Positions 44,061-56,270 are shown, counted from the stretch's first letter. The stretch is DNA of 64,000 nucleotides from Chionoecetes opilio (GCA_016584305.1 JACEEZ010004848.1:381001-445000), one strand, 5' to 3'. Made by a program: numbers and translations. The notes: a model not told the origin generated them from the letters alone.

Positions 44061-46184
44061 ATGCCTAAAGAAGGAGGACGAAGACTTGCCATGGAGTACA
44101 ACAAGCTGCCCGGGAACCCAGACAGTGTTAGACAGGGCCTCAGCAGGGTTGTGGTCCTCGTAAGAGAGATTAGAAGTTGTGTACGGAATATTTGTTCAAC
44201 ATGACGGAGACCCCAAAGACAGGTCAAGAGCTTAGGATAACCGTTAGACTTCTCAGGGTTTAATGATGAAGTTAAGAAGGGAACTGTGCACTCCAGAGTG
44301 GTCAGGGTGGAGGAGGAGGGAGACAGGACCAGACTAGACGTGAAGAGACTGATGGAAGAGTTTGAATGTATGAAGTGTAGACTTGAAGGTTTGAGAAGAA
44401 GCTGTGACCAAGTGGAAGGTCTGAAAGTACAACTAAATGAACTGAACAGAAAGGAAAAGCAGAATGTAAAGGAAAAATAAGAGTTAAAAAAAGAGATGGA
44501 GAAATTGAAATAAGAGAATAATGAACTTAAAGCAAAGTGTGAGAATGGAGAAAAAATGGTGAAAGAACAAGTGGGCAAAGTGCTGCAGGGTGAAGTGACT
44601 AACTGCCAACAAGAACAAGTGGCCAGTGTTGCCAGCAGTGGTGTGAAGTGAATGAAACTGCCAACAAGAACAAGTGGCCAGTGTGCTGCAGGGTGAAGTG
44701 ACTAACTGCCACAAGAACAAGTGGCCAGTGTGCTGCAGGGTGAAGTGACTAACTGCCAACAAGAACAAGTGGCCAGTGTGCTGCAGGGTGAAGTGACTAA
44801 CTGCCAACAAGAACAAGTGGCCAGTGTGCTGCAGGGTGAAGTGACTAACTGCCAACAAGAACAAGTGGCCAGTGTGCTGCAGGGTGAAGTGACTACTGCC
44901 AACAAGAACAAGTGGGCAATGTGCTGCAGGGTGAAGTGACTAACTGCCAACAAGAACAAGTGGCCAAATGTGCTGCAGGGTGAAGTGACTAACTGCCAAC
45001 AAGAACAAGTGGCCAGTGTGCTGCAGGGTGAAGTGACTAACTGCCAACAAGAACAAGTGGCCAGTGGCTGCAGGGTGAAGTGACTAACTGCCAACAAGAA
45101 CAAGTGGCCAATGTGCTGCAGGTGAAGTGACTAACTGCCAACAAGAACAAGTGGCAATGTGCTGCAGGGTGAAGTGACTAACTGCCACAAGAACAAGTGG
45201 GCAATGTGCTGCAGGGTGAAGTGACTAACTGCCAACAAGAACAAGTGGCCAATGTGCTGCAGGGTGAAGTTGACTAACTGCCAACAAGAACAAGTGGCCA
45301 ATGTGCTGCAGGGTGAAGTGACTAACTGCCAACAAGAACAAGTGGCCAATGTGCTGCAGGGTGAAGTGACTAACTGCCAACAAGAACAAGTGGCCAGTGT
45401 GATGCAGGGTGAAGTGACTAACTGCCAACAAGAACAAGTGGCCAATGTGCTGCAGGGTGAAGTGACTAACTGCCAACAAGACAAGTGGCCAATGTGCTGC
45501 AGGGTGAAGTGACTAACTGCCAACAAGAACAAGTGGCCAATGTGCTGCAGGGTGAAGTGACTAACTGCCAACAAGAACAAGTGGCCAATGTGCTGCAGGG
45601 TGAAGTGACTAACTGCCAACAAGAACAAGTGGCCAGTGTGATGCAGGTGAAGTGACTAACTGCCAACAAGAACAAGTGGCCAGTGTGCTGCAGGGTGAAG
45701 TGACTAACTGCCAACAAGAACAAGTGGCCAGTGTGCTGCAGGGTGAAGTGACTAACTGCCAACAAGAACAAGTGGCCAGTGTGCTGCAGGGTGAAGTGAC
45801 TAACTGCCAACAAGAACAAGTGGCCAGTGTGCTGCGGGTGAAGTGACTAACTGCCAACAAGAACAAGTGGCCAGTGTGCTGCAGGGTGAAGTGACTAACT
45901 GGCAACAAGAACAAGTGGCCAGTGTGCTGCAGGGTGAAGTGACTAACTGCCAACAAGAACAAGTGGCCAGTGTGCTGCAGGGTGAAGTGACTAACTGCCA
46001 ACAAGAACAAGTGGCCAATGTGCTGCAGGGTGAAGTGACTAACTGCCAACAAGAACAAGTGGCCAGTGTGATGCAGGGTGAAGTGACTAACTGCCAACAA
46101 GAACAAGAGAACGCCAAAGTACACTTTAAAGAAGTGATAGAACAACAAAACAAACAGCAAAGTGAAATGTTAAGAAAGAAGTAG
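44061..46184 (+). pseudogene. LINE ORF1-like coiled-coil frame with 16-residue repeats
   Basis: It starts MPKEGGRRLAMEYNKLPGNP. After stops and shifts it gives VVRVEEEGDRTRLDVKRLME and a Lys/Glu-rich heptad stretch (LKVQLNELNRKEKQNVKEK). It then runs MVKEQVGKVLQGEVTNCQQE into the 48-bp array and out through ENAKVHFKEVIEQQNKQQSE. Reading without the array, one copy of the unit is native coiled-coil sequence. ORF1 products are RNA-binding chaperones of the retrotransposon particle; the function here is lost. Confidence 0.65.
44575..46108. repeat. 48-bp minisatellite, about 32 units, in LINE ORF1
   Basis: The unit is AACTGCCAACAAGAACAAGT then GGCCAGTGTGCTGCAGGGTG and AAGTGACT, translated TNCQQEQVASVLQGEV. 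Variants are GCCAGTG/GCCAATG and CTGCAG/ATGCAG. Single-base losses (44711, 45060, 45120, 45836) shift the frame. An aberrant unit (GTTGCCAGCAGTGGTGTGAA) lies at 44627. Confidence 0.95.
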
Positions 46185-46704
46185 TCAAGGTTTTGAAAAG
46201 TAATGAGAATTAATAAGGGATGGAGCACAGAAGAAATAATGTGTGATTATTTTTGGACTGAAGGAGAATAATATCTTGTTTAGATTAAAGAGAGAAAGAG
46301 AAGAAGTACAAGCAGTCAAGGACGTTGTGATGACACTTAGTGGTGAGGAAGAAGAGGCAAGATTTGTAGATGCCGTGGAAGAAGTAGTAAGATTGGGACC
46401 TTGTGCACCAGGCAAAGAAACACCCATAACACTATGACTCAAATCACAGACGCCAACACAAGAAATTCTTGAGAGAGCCTTCAGGCTGAGACCAACTGCA
46501 GAGTTCAGGGAAGTCTATATTAATAAAGCACTGAATGAAGAAGAAAGGAAAAAACTGAAAGAAATCCAAGAAGTAAAACAGAGAAATGAAGGAAGGACGG
46601 AGGAAGAAAAGACAACCTTTGTTTGGCGGGTTCTGAAGGAAGGAGTGAGAAAGTGGCAGAGACAGAAAACAGACTAAAGGAAAATGGGGAGAGGAAAAAT
46701 GATG

Positions 46705-47013
46705 TAAAAAAAAGAAATGAAATTGACGTATACAAATATAGATGGCATTATACCAAGCCTAGAACTACAAGGTTACTTAATAAACAAAGATCCAGACATA
46801 GTGTGTTTAACAGTAACAAAACTATTAGAGGAAGATCAAGTGATGCTAAGCAACAAATATAACATGTGGAGAAGGCACAGAAGTGGTGGAAGAGGTGGTG
46901 GCGTCTCAATACACACACAATTAGGGGTGAAGGTAACAACAGTGTGGCATGGAGAAGGAAGAGCTGCAATAGTGAGTGTGGAAATAGAAGTCAGAAATAG
47001 ACCTAGCAAATGA
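46705..47013 (+). pseudogene. LINE endonuclease N-terminus, catalytic Glu lost
   Basis: KLTYTNIDGIIPSLELQGYL then DPDIVCLTVTKLL and SGGRGGGVSIHTQLGVKV match the start of an EEP/APE endonuclease. The conserved TETK motif reads TVTK, so the catalytic Glu is Val. After RNRPSK the frame breaks and the rest of the domain (the GDFN and SDH motifs) is missing. Confidence 0.75.
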
Positions 47014-47410
47014 GATCACTTATGGCTGCCCATGGGTAAAAGTGACCCTATAATCTTAGAAATGGAGACGAAAGAGGACATAAAGGAGGAAGAAGAATTG
47101 TACAAAAGGAGCAGAAGAGACTTTGTAAAAACTACCATGGAAGAACTGACAAAATAGTGTGAAGAAATTGCCTGGTAAGAAATGCAAGGAGTGGCCGCTG
47201 TGCAAGTGTAATACAACATTTTTCTGAGCCTATGTGAGAAAGGAGTTGAATAACACGTACCACTGTATACACCAAGAGAGAAGGGAAAGAAAGAATGGCT
47301 TAATGGAAGGTGTGAGAGGGCAAAGAGAATAAGGGAGGAGGCATGGAAAAAAGTAAAGAAATATCGGACACAAAGAAATAAAGAAGACTATAAATTAGCA
47401 AGAAATGACT

Positions 47411-47520
47411 ATGTGTGCCTAAGGGGAGAGGAAGAGAAGAGTTGTGAGAAGGCTAGAGTTGACAAGTGTCAGGAAGAACCCAAACTGTTCTACAGATTTA
47501 TCCATGCAAGAATCAAGCAT

Positions 47521-47558
<38 letters not shown>

Positions 47559-47670
47559 ATATGTGTGCCTAAGGGGAGAGGAAGAGAAGAGTTATGAGAA
47601 GGCTAGAGTTGAAAAGTGTCAGGAAGAACCCAAACTGTTCTACAGATTTATCCATGCAAGAATCAAGCAT

Positions 47671-47711
<41 letters not shown>

Positions 47712-47720
47712 ATATGTGTG
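47411..47720. repeat. ~150-bp LINE duplications punctuated by (TAG)n
   Basis: The segment TATGTGTGCCTAAGGGGAG to GCAAGAATCAAGCATAAG occurs at 47411-47524, 47562-47675 and 47714 onward. The first two copies end in (TAG)12 or so (47523-47559, 47674-47712) instead of continuing GACAAAGTGG. Confidence 0.9.
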
Positions 47721-47794
47721 CCTAAGGGGAGAGGAAGAGAAGAGTTATGAGAAGGCTAGAGTTGACAAGTGTCAGGAAGAACCCAAACTGTTCT

Positions 47795-50355
47795 ACAGAT
47801 TTATCCATGCAAGAATCAAGCATAAGGACAAAGTGGAGAGACTGAAAGAAGGTAATAGGATATACGACTACAGATTTATTCATGCAAGAATCAAGCATAA
47901 GGACAAAGTGGAGAGACTGAAAGAAGGTAATAGGATATACGACTACAGATTTATCCATGCAAGAATCAACCATAAGGACAAAGTGGAGAGACTGAAAGAA
48001 GGTAATAGGATATACGACTACAGATTTATCCATGCAAGAATCAAGCATAAGGACAAAGTGGAGAGACTGAAAGAAGGTAATAGGATATACGACTACAGAT
48101 TTATCCATGCAAGAATCAAGCATAAGGACAAAGTGGAGAGACTGAAAGAAGGTAATAGGATATACGACTACAGATTTATCCATGCAAGAATCAAGCATAA
48201 GGACAAAGTGGAGAGACTGAAAGAAGGTAATAGGATATACAAACTGTTCTACAGATTTATCCATGCAAGAATCAAGCATAAGGACAAAGTGGAGAGACTG
48301 AAAGAAGGTAAAAGGATATACGACTACAGATTTATCCATGCAAGAATCAAGCATAAGGACAAAGTGGAGAGACTGAAAGAAGGTAATAGGATATACGACT
48401 ACAGATTTATCCATGCAAGAATCAACCATAAGGACAAAGTGGAGAGACTGAAAGAAGGTAATAGGATATACGACTACAGATTTATCCATGCAAGAATCAA
48501 GCATAAGACAAAGTGGAGAGACTGAAAGAAGGTAATAGGATATACGACTACAGATTTATTCATGCAAGAATCAAGCATAAGGACAAAGTGGAGAGACTGA
48601 AAGAAGGTAATAGGATATACGACTACAGATTTATCCATGCAAGAATCAAGCATAAGGACAAAGTGGAGAGACTGAAAGAAGGTAATAGATATACGACTAC
48701 AGATTTATCCATGCAAGAATCAAGCATAAGGACAAAGTGGAGAGACTGAAAGAAGGTAATAGGATATACAAACTGTTCTACAGATTTATCCATGCAAGAA
48801 TCAAGCATAAGGACAAAGTGGAGAGACTGAAAGAAGGTAATAGGATATACAAACTGTTCTACAGATTTATCCATGCAAGAATCAAGCATAAGGACAAAGT
48901 GGAGAGACTGAAAGAAGGTAATAGGATATACGACTACAGATTTATCCATGCAAGAATCAACCATAAGGACAAAGTGGAGAGACTGAAGAAGGTAATAGGA
49001 TATACGACTACAGATTTATTCATGCAAGAATCAAGCATAAGGACAAAGTGGAGAGACTGAAAGAAGGTAATAGGATATACGACTACAGATTTATCCATGC
49101 AAGAATCAAGCATAAGGACAAGTGGAGAGACTGAAAGAAGGTAATAGGATATACGACTACAGATTTATCCATGCAAGAATCAAGCATAAGGACAAAGTGG
49201 AGAGACTGAAAGAAGGTAATAGGATATACGACTACAGATTTATCCATGCAAGAATCAAGCATAAGGACAAAGTGGAGAGACTGAAAGAAGGTAATAGGAT
49301 ATACGACTACAGATTTATCCATGCAAGAATCAAGCATAAGGACAAAGTGGAGAGACTGAAAGAAGGTAATAGGATATACAAACTGTTCTACAGATTTATC
49401 CATGCAAGAATCAAGCATAAGGACAAAGTGGAGAGACTGAAAGAAGGTAATAGGATATACGACTACAGATTTATCCATGCAAGAATCAAGCATAAGGACA
49501 AAGTGGAGAGACTGAAAGAAGGTAATAGGATATACGACTACAGATTTATCCATGCAAGAATCAAGCATAAGGACAAAGTGGAGAGACTGAAAGAAGGTAA
49601 TAGGATATACGACTACAGATTTATCCATGCAAGAATCAAGCATAAGGACAAAGTGGAGAGACTGAAAGAAGGTAATAGGATATACGACTACAGATTTATC
49701 CATGCAAGAATCAAGCATAAGGACAAAGTGGAGAGACTGAAAGAAGGTAATAGGATATACGACTACAGATTTATCCATGCAAGAATCAAGCATAAGGACA
49801 AAGTGGAGAGACTGAAAGAAGGTAATAGGATATACGACTACAGATTTATCCATGCAAGAATCAAGCATAAGGACAAAGTGGAGAGACTGAAAGAAGGTAA
49901 TAGGATATACGACTACAGATTTATCCATGCAAGAATCAAGCATAAGGACAAAGTGGAGAGACTGAAAGAAGGTAATAGGATATACGACTACAGATTTATC
50001 CATGCAAGAATCAAGCATAAGGACAAAGTGGAGAGACTGAAAGAAGGTAATAGGATATACGACTACAGATTTATCCATGCAAGAATCAAGCATAAGGACA
50101 AAGTGGAGAGACTGAAGAAGGTAATAGGATATACGACTACAGATTTATCCATGCAAGAATCAAGCATAAGGACAAAGTGGAGAGACTGAAAGAAGGTAAT
50201 AGGATATACGACTACAGATTTATCCATGCAAGAATCAAGCACAAGGACAAAGTGGAGAGACTGAAAGAAGGAAATAGGATATACGACTACAGATTTATCC
50301 ATGCAAGAATCAAGCATAAGGACAAAGTGGAGAGACTGAAAGAAGGTAATAGGAT
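47795..50355. repeat. 75-bp minisatellite, about 34 units, in LINE ORF2
   Basis: The unit encodes 25 residues: YDYRFIHARIKHKDKV then ERLKEGNRI. A few units (48238, 48764, 48848, 49376) keep the longer ancestral start KLFYRFIHAR (81 bp), showing that the 75-bp form arose by losing two codons. The array enters in frame from EEPKLFYRF and exits in frame into EAPKIMSEILNKNF. Frame-breaking one-base losses occur at about 48507, 48688, 48988, 49119 and 50117. Confidence 0.95.
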
Positions 50356-50609
50356 ATATGAAGCGCCAAAAATAATGAGTGAAATTCTGAATAAAAACTT
50401 TCAGCAAATATTCACAAGAGAATCAAAATTCAACAAACCGCAAGGAATGAAAAAAGTCAGAAAGGAGTGGAAAATAAAAATAGAGAAGGAGGAAGTTTGT
50501 GTATTGTTGAAGGAATTGGAGGAGAGGAAAGCACTGGGACCCGACGGAGTGTTGGGTTATGTTTTAAAAGAGTGCAGAAAGCAGGTGGTTGAACTATATG
50601 ATATAACCA

Positions 50610-50855
50610 GTAAGACGCCTTAATCGGCGAAGGACGAGCGAGCCCGTAGAAACCCGATAGCAAGGAAATTTGTTGTCAAGCACAAATAGGGATTGAATGG
50701 GGCTATCAGATGGCGAAGACCATTTGTCAATCGGAAGCGGGATTCCAAAGATATAAGCTCCTGAAAAGCGTGACGGTCGGTCGGGTCGGCCACTTGATTG
50801 TGAGAAAAATCCCTTATCCAGTGAGGACTCGCGAGCTCTTTGCGCTCGCTCGTAA
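50610..50855. other. Unidentified ~245-bp insert in LINE RT
   Basis: Removing about 50610-50855 rejoins CTATATGATATA to ATAAAGTGTTCATTAACAAC and restores the RT frame (DI-IKCSLTTGKVPREW). The insert has balanced GC and CpG-containing words (GGACGAGCGAGCCCG, GGTCGGTCGGGTCGG, GCGCTCGCTCG), unlike the A-rich LINE. There are no clear inverted repeats, SINE boxes or coding match. A TA on each side could be a target duplication. Confidence 0.6.
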
Positions 50856-51330
50856 TAAAGTGTTCATTAACAACAGGAAAAGTGCCAAGAGAGTGGAAGA
50901 GAGCAGATAGAGTGCCAGTATATAAACATGGGAAGAAGGATGAACCACTAAATTATAGACCAGTGTCATGGACTAGCACAGTATGCAAGATAGGTGAGAA
51001 AATAATAAAGAAGCCATGGACGGAATACTTAGAAAATGAAGGTATAATAACAGGCCGGCAGTAGGGTTTTAGCAAAAAGAGATCATGTGTGACCCACCTA
51101 ATAAGCTTTTACTCAAGAGTCATTGATATAACACAAGAAAGAGATGGATGGCATTTGATAAAGTTCCACATGAGAGGCTACTTTGGAAATTGGAAAATAT
51201 AGGAGGAATCACAGGGGTGATCAAAGCCTGGATGGCAAGTTATCTGAGAGGAAGAGAAATGAGAACAGTAGTGAAGGATGAAAAGTCTGAATGGAGAAAG
51301 GTATTTAGTGGGCTACCACAAGGACCAGTG

Positions 51331-51412
51331 TTGTAGTAGTAGTAGCTACCACAAGGACCAGTGTTGTAGTAGTAGTAGTAGTAGTAGTAGCTACCACAAG
51401 GACCAGAGTTGC
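51331..51412. repeat. Second TAG-punctuated duplication in LINE
   Basis: CTACCACAAGGACCAGTGTTG occurs at about 51314, 51345 and 51391 (last as CAGAGTTG), separated by (TAG)4 and (TAG)8-9. It interrupts RT motif B (LPQGPVL). Confidence 0.9.
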
Positions 51413-52338
51413 CACCAATATGTTCACGATTTATGTCAATGACATGACGGAGGAAATAAATAGTTATATTAGTCTATTTGTGGATGATGCAAAACTATTA
51501 AGAGAAATAATAAGCTATAAACATTGTGAAACACTACAAAATGACCTGAACAAGATCTATGAATGGAGCAAAAGATGGGAAATGGAATTTAATGTGAATA
51601 AGTGTCATGTGATGGAAATTGGGAAAAGCGAAAATAGATATAAATAGCCATATAAAATGAGAAATGAAATCATTGCCAAGGTTCAGGAAGAAAAGGACCT
51701 GGGAGTGATAATGCAGAATGAATACAACCAGAAAAACTTATAAATAAAATATTTGGAGATTCATACAGGATGTTAAAGAATATTAGAGTGGCATTTCATT
51801 ACATGGACACAAATATGATGAGAAAGATAATTACTACAATGATCCGACCAAAAATGGAATATTTATATAAAAATGGACCATTGTATGGTCCCCATATAAA
51901 AAGAAGCATGTGAAAAAGTTGGAGAGGATACAGAGAATGGCAACAAAGATGGTACCAGAGCTAGAAGAACTTTCTTATGAGGAAAGGTTGAAGGAAATAA
52001 AGTTACCAACACTTGAGCAGAGAAGAGAAAGAGGAGACTTAATAACAATTTTTAAGCTGACAACTAAGATGGAAGAAACAGACAATGAGAGACTACTGAC
52101 TCGGAAACAAAGAGAAGGTCGCTACACAAGAGGACATACAAAACAACTAGGAAAAGGGAGATGTCTGAACAACATAAAGAAGTACAGCTTCCCTCATAGA
52201 AATGTAGAAGTTTGGAATGGACTAAACGAGGAGGTGATATCGGCACATAATGTGCACCCATTGAAAGAAAGACTGGATAAATGTAGATACGGAGACGGGA
52301 CCACATGAGTGTAGCTCAGGCCCTGTAAAACACAACTA

Positions 52339-52990
52339 CCGTAGATAACAGTGAAGTCGCCACCTGCAGTGAAGTCGCCAGGCGCCAAATATTACGAATT
52401 ATAGCATCACTACTGATTTTTATGTGCCACTGAAGATGTTACACAGTAGTTTATATCATGACTGTATAATCTACCCTGTTTCAGCATTGTTTTATGCTTT
52501 GTATCTGCAAGTATAACTGTTGCGCATTTTGCTTCTCACGTTTTTCTTCGCGCGATGACAGACGGTAAACAGTAGCGTTTCGGGCAACAGGACACAAGAC
52601 TTGCCAGATCTTTCAAACTTGAATAGAATTTATTTTCACGTTGGCAGAGGAATTTTTATATATCCAAGCATCTTCGGCAGCTAATATATATAGAGACTTG
52701 TTTTACTTTACCTCTAATTTCCCTGAATTCTCCAGAGTGGCGACTCAACTGTTGGGTTAAAATACTAGCTGGCGACTTTACTGTAGTAGGTATAGTGAGG
52801 TCGCCACTCGGTTTTATTTTTGTAATTTGTTCATTTATAGCCCTAATATGACACAAAATGACACAGACTTTCCAGATAGCCCCTTCTAACTTTCCTGAAA
52901 TCATGGATGTACAAATGTAAGTATTAACGCCACCACACGTCTGTACATAACAAAGAAACGTAGAACTGGCGACTTCACTGTTATCTACGG
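52339..52990. mobile_element. TA-flanked MITE in the LINE 3' tail (652 bp)
   Basis: The ends CCGTAGATAACAGTGAAGTC and GACTTCACTGTTATCTACGG are perfect inverted repeats between TA 52337-52338 and 52991-52992. GTGAAGTCGCCA words recur inside. Excision in silico gives the LINE tail CACAACTAGGTCAATAC. A Tc1/mariner relative is likely. Confidence 0.85.
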
Positions 52991-53199
52991 TAGGTCAATA
53001 CACGACATATCTGCACACGCCACAATAGGCTGCAGCTCCAGATCATTTATGGCTAAAAGGCACCTTTACATGGCAATAAAAAGTACAGGTACTAGTCTTA
53101 CAATGCAAAAATTTAACATGCTTAAAGAAAAAAAAATCATTCTTGAGAAAAACAAGACACATGACACACAACTTGCACTTGACTGTCAACCCAACTCAC

Positions 53200-53305
53200 C
53201 AATATCCGAGGGCCACACTGTAATGTGGGGGTGAGAATGGTACCAGCCTACAATGTGAAGCTCCTGCCCACTTGAGGCAGACATCTGCTCGGCTCTCTGC
53301 TGTGC
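53200..53305 (-). CDS. BRCC3: BRCC36 exon 3 (JAMM active site)
   Basis: It lies between a GTCACTAG acceptor and a G/GTGAGT donor. It encodes AQQRAEQMSASSGQELHIVG then WYHSHPHITVWPSDI plus the first base of Asp. HSHPHITVWPS is the JAMM zinc motif: His94 and His96 here, with Asp107 formed by the exon 3/4 junction, match His122, His124 and Asp135 of human BRCC36. The only core change is WPSDID for WPSHVD. Phase 0 entry from exon 2. Confidence 0.95.
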
Positions 53306-54602
<1,297 letters not shown>

Positions 54603-54618
54603 ACGCACCACTTCTCAC

Positions 54619-54717
54619 CTCAATTAGCATCTCTGGGGATATCTCCACCCGGTCCTTCCTCTTGTCTGACCTCCTGAGAGTGACGGCAGAGTGGATGTCA
54701 CACATCACCTCTTGGCC
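54619..54717 (-). CDS. BRCC3: BRCC36 exon 2
   Basis: It lies between a CCACTCTCAG acceptor and a GAG/GTGAGA donor, both phase 0. It encodes 33 residues, GQEVMCDIHSAVTLRRSDKR then KDRVEISPEMLIE. The LRRSDKRKDRVEISPE string is a hallmark of BRCC36, identical to the human segment. Confidence 0.95.
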
Positions 54718-55058
54718 CTGAGAGTGGCAGGCTCACCGGTTACTCACAAACTTAACACCAATTTGTAATTTGTTTTCCTGCACTGCAGAGCATTTTCTAA
54801 CACTATAACTTTACTGCCACTAAACATCATGTAATATTTCACACTTCATGTATAAAGTAAATATTCATTGGAATATTTACTGCCCTTAATATACACGAAT
54901 CACTACCATTAATTATATTTCCTCCGTTAACTTTGTATATGTTAACTATGTTTACGTTTGACTGTGTTATTTTGTCACATGCAATTCTCACCCATGAAAG
55001 AGCAAATCCTACAATACTGTACAGTATTATATGTACATACAGTAAAGTGCAGTAGTAC

Positions 55059-55172
55059 CTCACTGAACTTCCCCACCAGCAGCCCCATCACCTCCTCCTT
55101 CTCCGTGGTGAGTGCATGATGGAGACACACCAGGTAGGCGTCGGCCGCCAGCCGCACCTGTGACACCCACAT
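55059..55172 (-). CDS. BRCC3: BRCC36 deubiquitinase, exon 1 (gene overview)
   Basis: BRCC36 is a JAMM/MPN+ zinc metalloprotease that cleaves K63-linked ubiquitin chains. It works in the nuclear BRCA1-A complex (DNA-damage signalling) and the cytoplasmic BRISC, paired with Abraxas or ABRO1. Exon 1 encodes MWVSQVRLAADAYLVCLHHA then LTTEKEEVMGLLVGKFSE and ends at a GAG/GTACTA donor. Glu27 in KEEVMG corresponds to catalytic Glu33 in human. Seven exons (55059-55172, 54619-54717, 53200-53305, 42785-42873, 42299-42430, 32021-32129, 25251-25420) join in phase to 272 residues, near insect length and shorter than human (316). ATG 55172 is the first Met in frame. A TTTGCAG acceptor just upstream suggests a 5' UTR exon or a longer N-terminus. 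No partner gene is in the window. Confidence 0.9.
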
Positions 55173-55311
55173 GGTCCTGCTGGGGCTGCAAACCATAACA
55201 AACATTAATACCAAAATGAGGTGATTTGGTGTCTTATGATCATTCATATATCACATTGCTATTTCCTAGTCTACTAACTTCAAATTTTTAGAGACAGTTG
55301 TCTTTCCACAG

Positions 55312-55527
55312 GCAAATTCCCGCATTATGTCAACTTGTGATATGCCTCTTAATTTTCCTTATGATGTTCACTTTACTCTTAGGTGCTCCACTGCTCATCA
55401 CATTGAGCTTGCCTGTGGCACCACCATTACTTGCACCACATGTAGAAGATATATTATCAACAGTAGCAACACTAATACTTCAAATAATGATGATTCTGGA
55501 GCTGCAAGGCTTAGGGAGGCACACTAG
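55312..55527 (+). other. Possible small exon divergent from BRCC36
   Basis: A TTTCCACAG acceptor precedes it and CACTAG/GTGAGC follows. One frame reads MSTCDMPLNFPYDVHFTLRC then STAHHIELACGTTITCTTCR, with spaced Cys/His pairs, and stops at TAG 55525-55527. No family is recognised. It could be chance. Confidence 0.2.
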
Positions 55528-55841
55528 GTGAGCTCTCTGCACCCAAAACATAGTGCACCACATGTTCCATAAACCATCCTAGGTTACCTTATAAAACCAA
55601 TGGGAATAATCAAAATTTTCCTGTTACTGGGGTGATGCTGGTTTTCTAAATTAAAGATGCTTAGAAATGACCTCCACATGAAGTCACAGCTACCTGATAC
55701 TCACGTCTAGCTAAATTATCGTCGAGACACCAACCGAGAACTCTCGTCGACGTGGAAATTTTTGACGATAGTTCCATTTGTAATAGATGGAAAGGATGAA
55801 TAAAGGTAAGGCAGGGTAAGGCAGGCGTACGCTGAGCTGTG

Positions 55842-56058
55842 CATGGCCTCGGTGCTCATCTCCGTCCCATTAGTCCTGGAGCCTGTGGTGGGTGGTGCAT
55901 GGCCTCGGTGCTCATCTCCGTCCCATTAGTCCTGGAGCCTGTGGTGGGTGGTGCATGGCCTCGGTGCTCATCTCCGTCCCATTAGTCCTGGAGCCTGTGG
56001 TGGGTGGTGCATGGCCTCGGTGCTCATCTCCGTCCCATTGGTCCTTGAGCCTGTGCTG
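55842..56058. repeat. 56-bp tandem repeat, about 3.8 units
   Basis: GTGCATGGCCTCGGTGCTCA through CCTGTGGTGGGTG repeats four times, the last unit decayed (GTCCTTGAGCCTGTGCTGGG). Confidence 0.9.
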
Positions 56059-56059
56059 G

Positions 56060-56270
56060 GAGACAACCTGCTACCCCGGGACACAGGGCTAGTGTGACTT
56101 CCGGATTACCACAGTTACCTTCCCCAAGTAGCCACTTATTGACCAATCCCCAAAGGAGGATGAACAGCTGGGTTGGCTGTACGCCGACTGTCCTGGCCAG
56201 GATTCGAACCCGGGCCCGCGGATTTGTAACTAGGCACGCTAGCCACAACACAACGGAGGCACACAAGGGC
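56060..56270 (-). mobile_element. tRNA-derived SINE, family 2
   Basis: On the minus strand it has an A-box-like TGTGGCTAGCGTG (about 56235-56247) and a perfect B box GGTTCGAATCC (56200-56210). A non-tRNA body follows (CAGCTGTTCATCCTCCTTTG, GGGAAGGTAACTGTGG). It differs in sequence from family 1. No obvious target duplication. Confidence 0.6.

Larger units (their letters stand above)
50360..52308 (+). pseudogene. LINE reverse transcriptase, degraded
   Basis: In order: EAPKIMSEILNKNFQQIFTR, KALGPDGVLGYVLKECRKQV, a 240-bp foreign insert, CSLTTGKVPREWKRADRVPV, LNYRPVSWTSTVCKIGEKII, GFSKKRSCVTHLISFYSRV, FDKVPHERLLWKLENIGGI, EWRKVFSGLPQGPVL, duplicated TAG-linked pieces, MFTIYVNDMTEEINSYISLF, VDDAKLLREI, WEMEFNVNKCHVM and the C-terminal MKKLERIQRMATKMVPELEE. 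Motif C reads FVDD rather than FADD but keeps both Asp residues. Several stops and shifts make it inactive. Confidence 0.8.
43990..53005 (+). mobile_element. CR1/L2-like LINE expanded by two in-frame minisatellites
   Basis: One element reads in order as follows. ORF1 coiled coil starts at 44061. The EEP endonuclease start is at 46705-47013. The RT linker is PKLFYRFIHARIKHK (47488). RT motifs are KALGPDGVLGYVLKEC (50520), PLNYRPVSWTS (50949), MAFDKVPHERLLWKLE (51150), GLPQGPVL (51310), FVDDAKLL (51478) and WEMEFNVNKCHVMEI (51577). The C-terminus is KKLERIQRMATKMVPELEEL to RYGDGTT (52306). The 3' tail AACTAGGTCAATAC is restored when the MITE 52339-52990 is removed. Expansions of 48 bp (ORF1) and 75 bp (ORF2), TAG-punctuated duplications and a foreign insert disrupt it. 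Most endonuclease residues are deleted. It fills BRCC36 intron 3. Confidence 0.85.

Noticed and set aside
56195..56268. Functional tRNA gene on the minus strand
   Set aside because: It continues into a long non-tRNA SINE body and lacks a proper cloverleaf.
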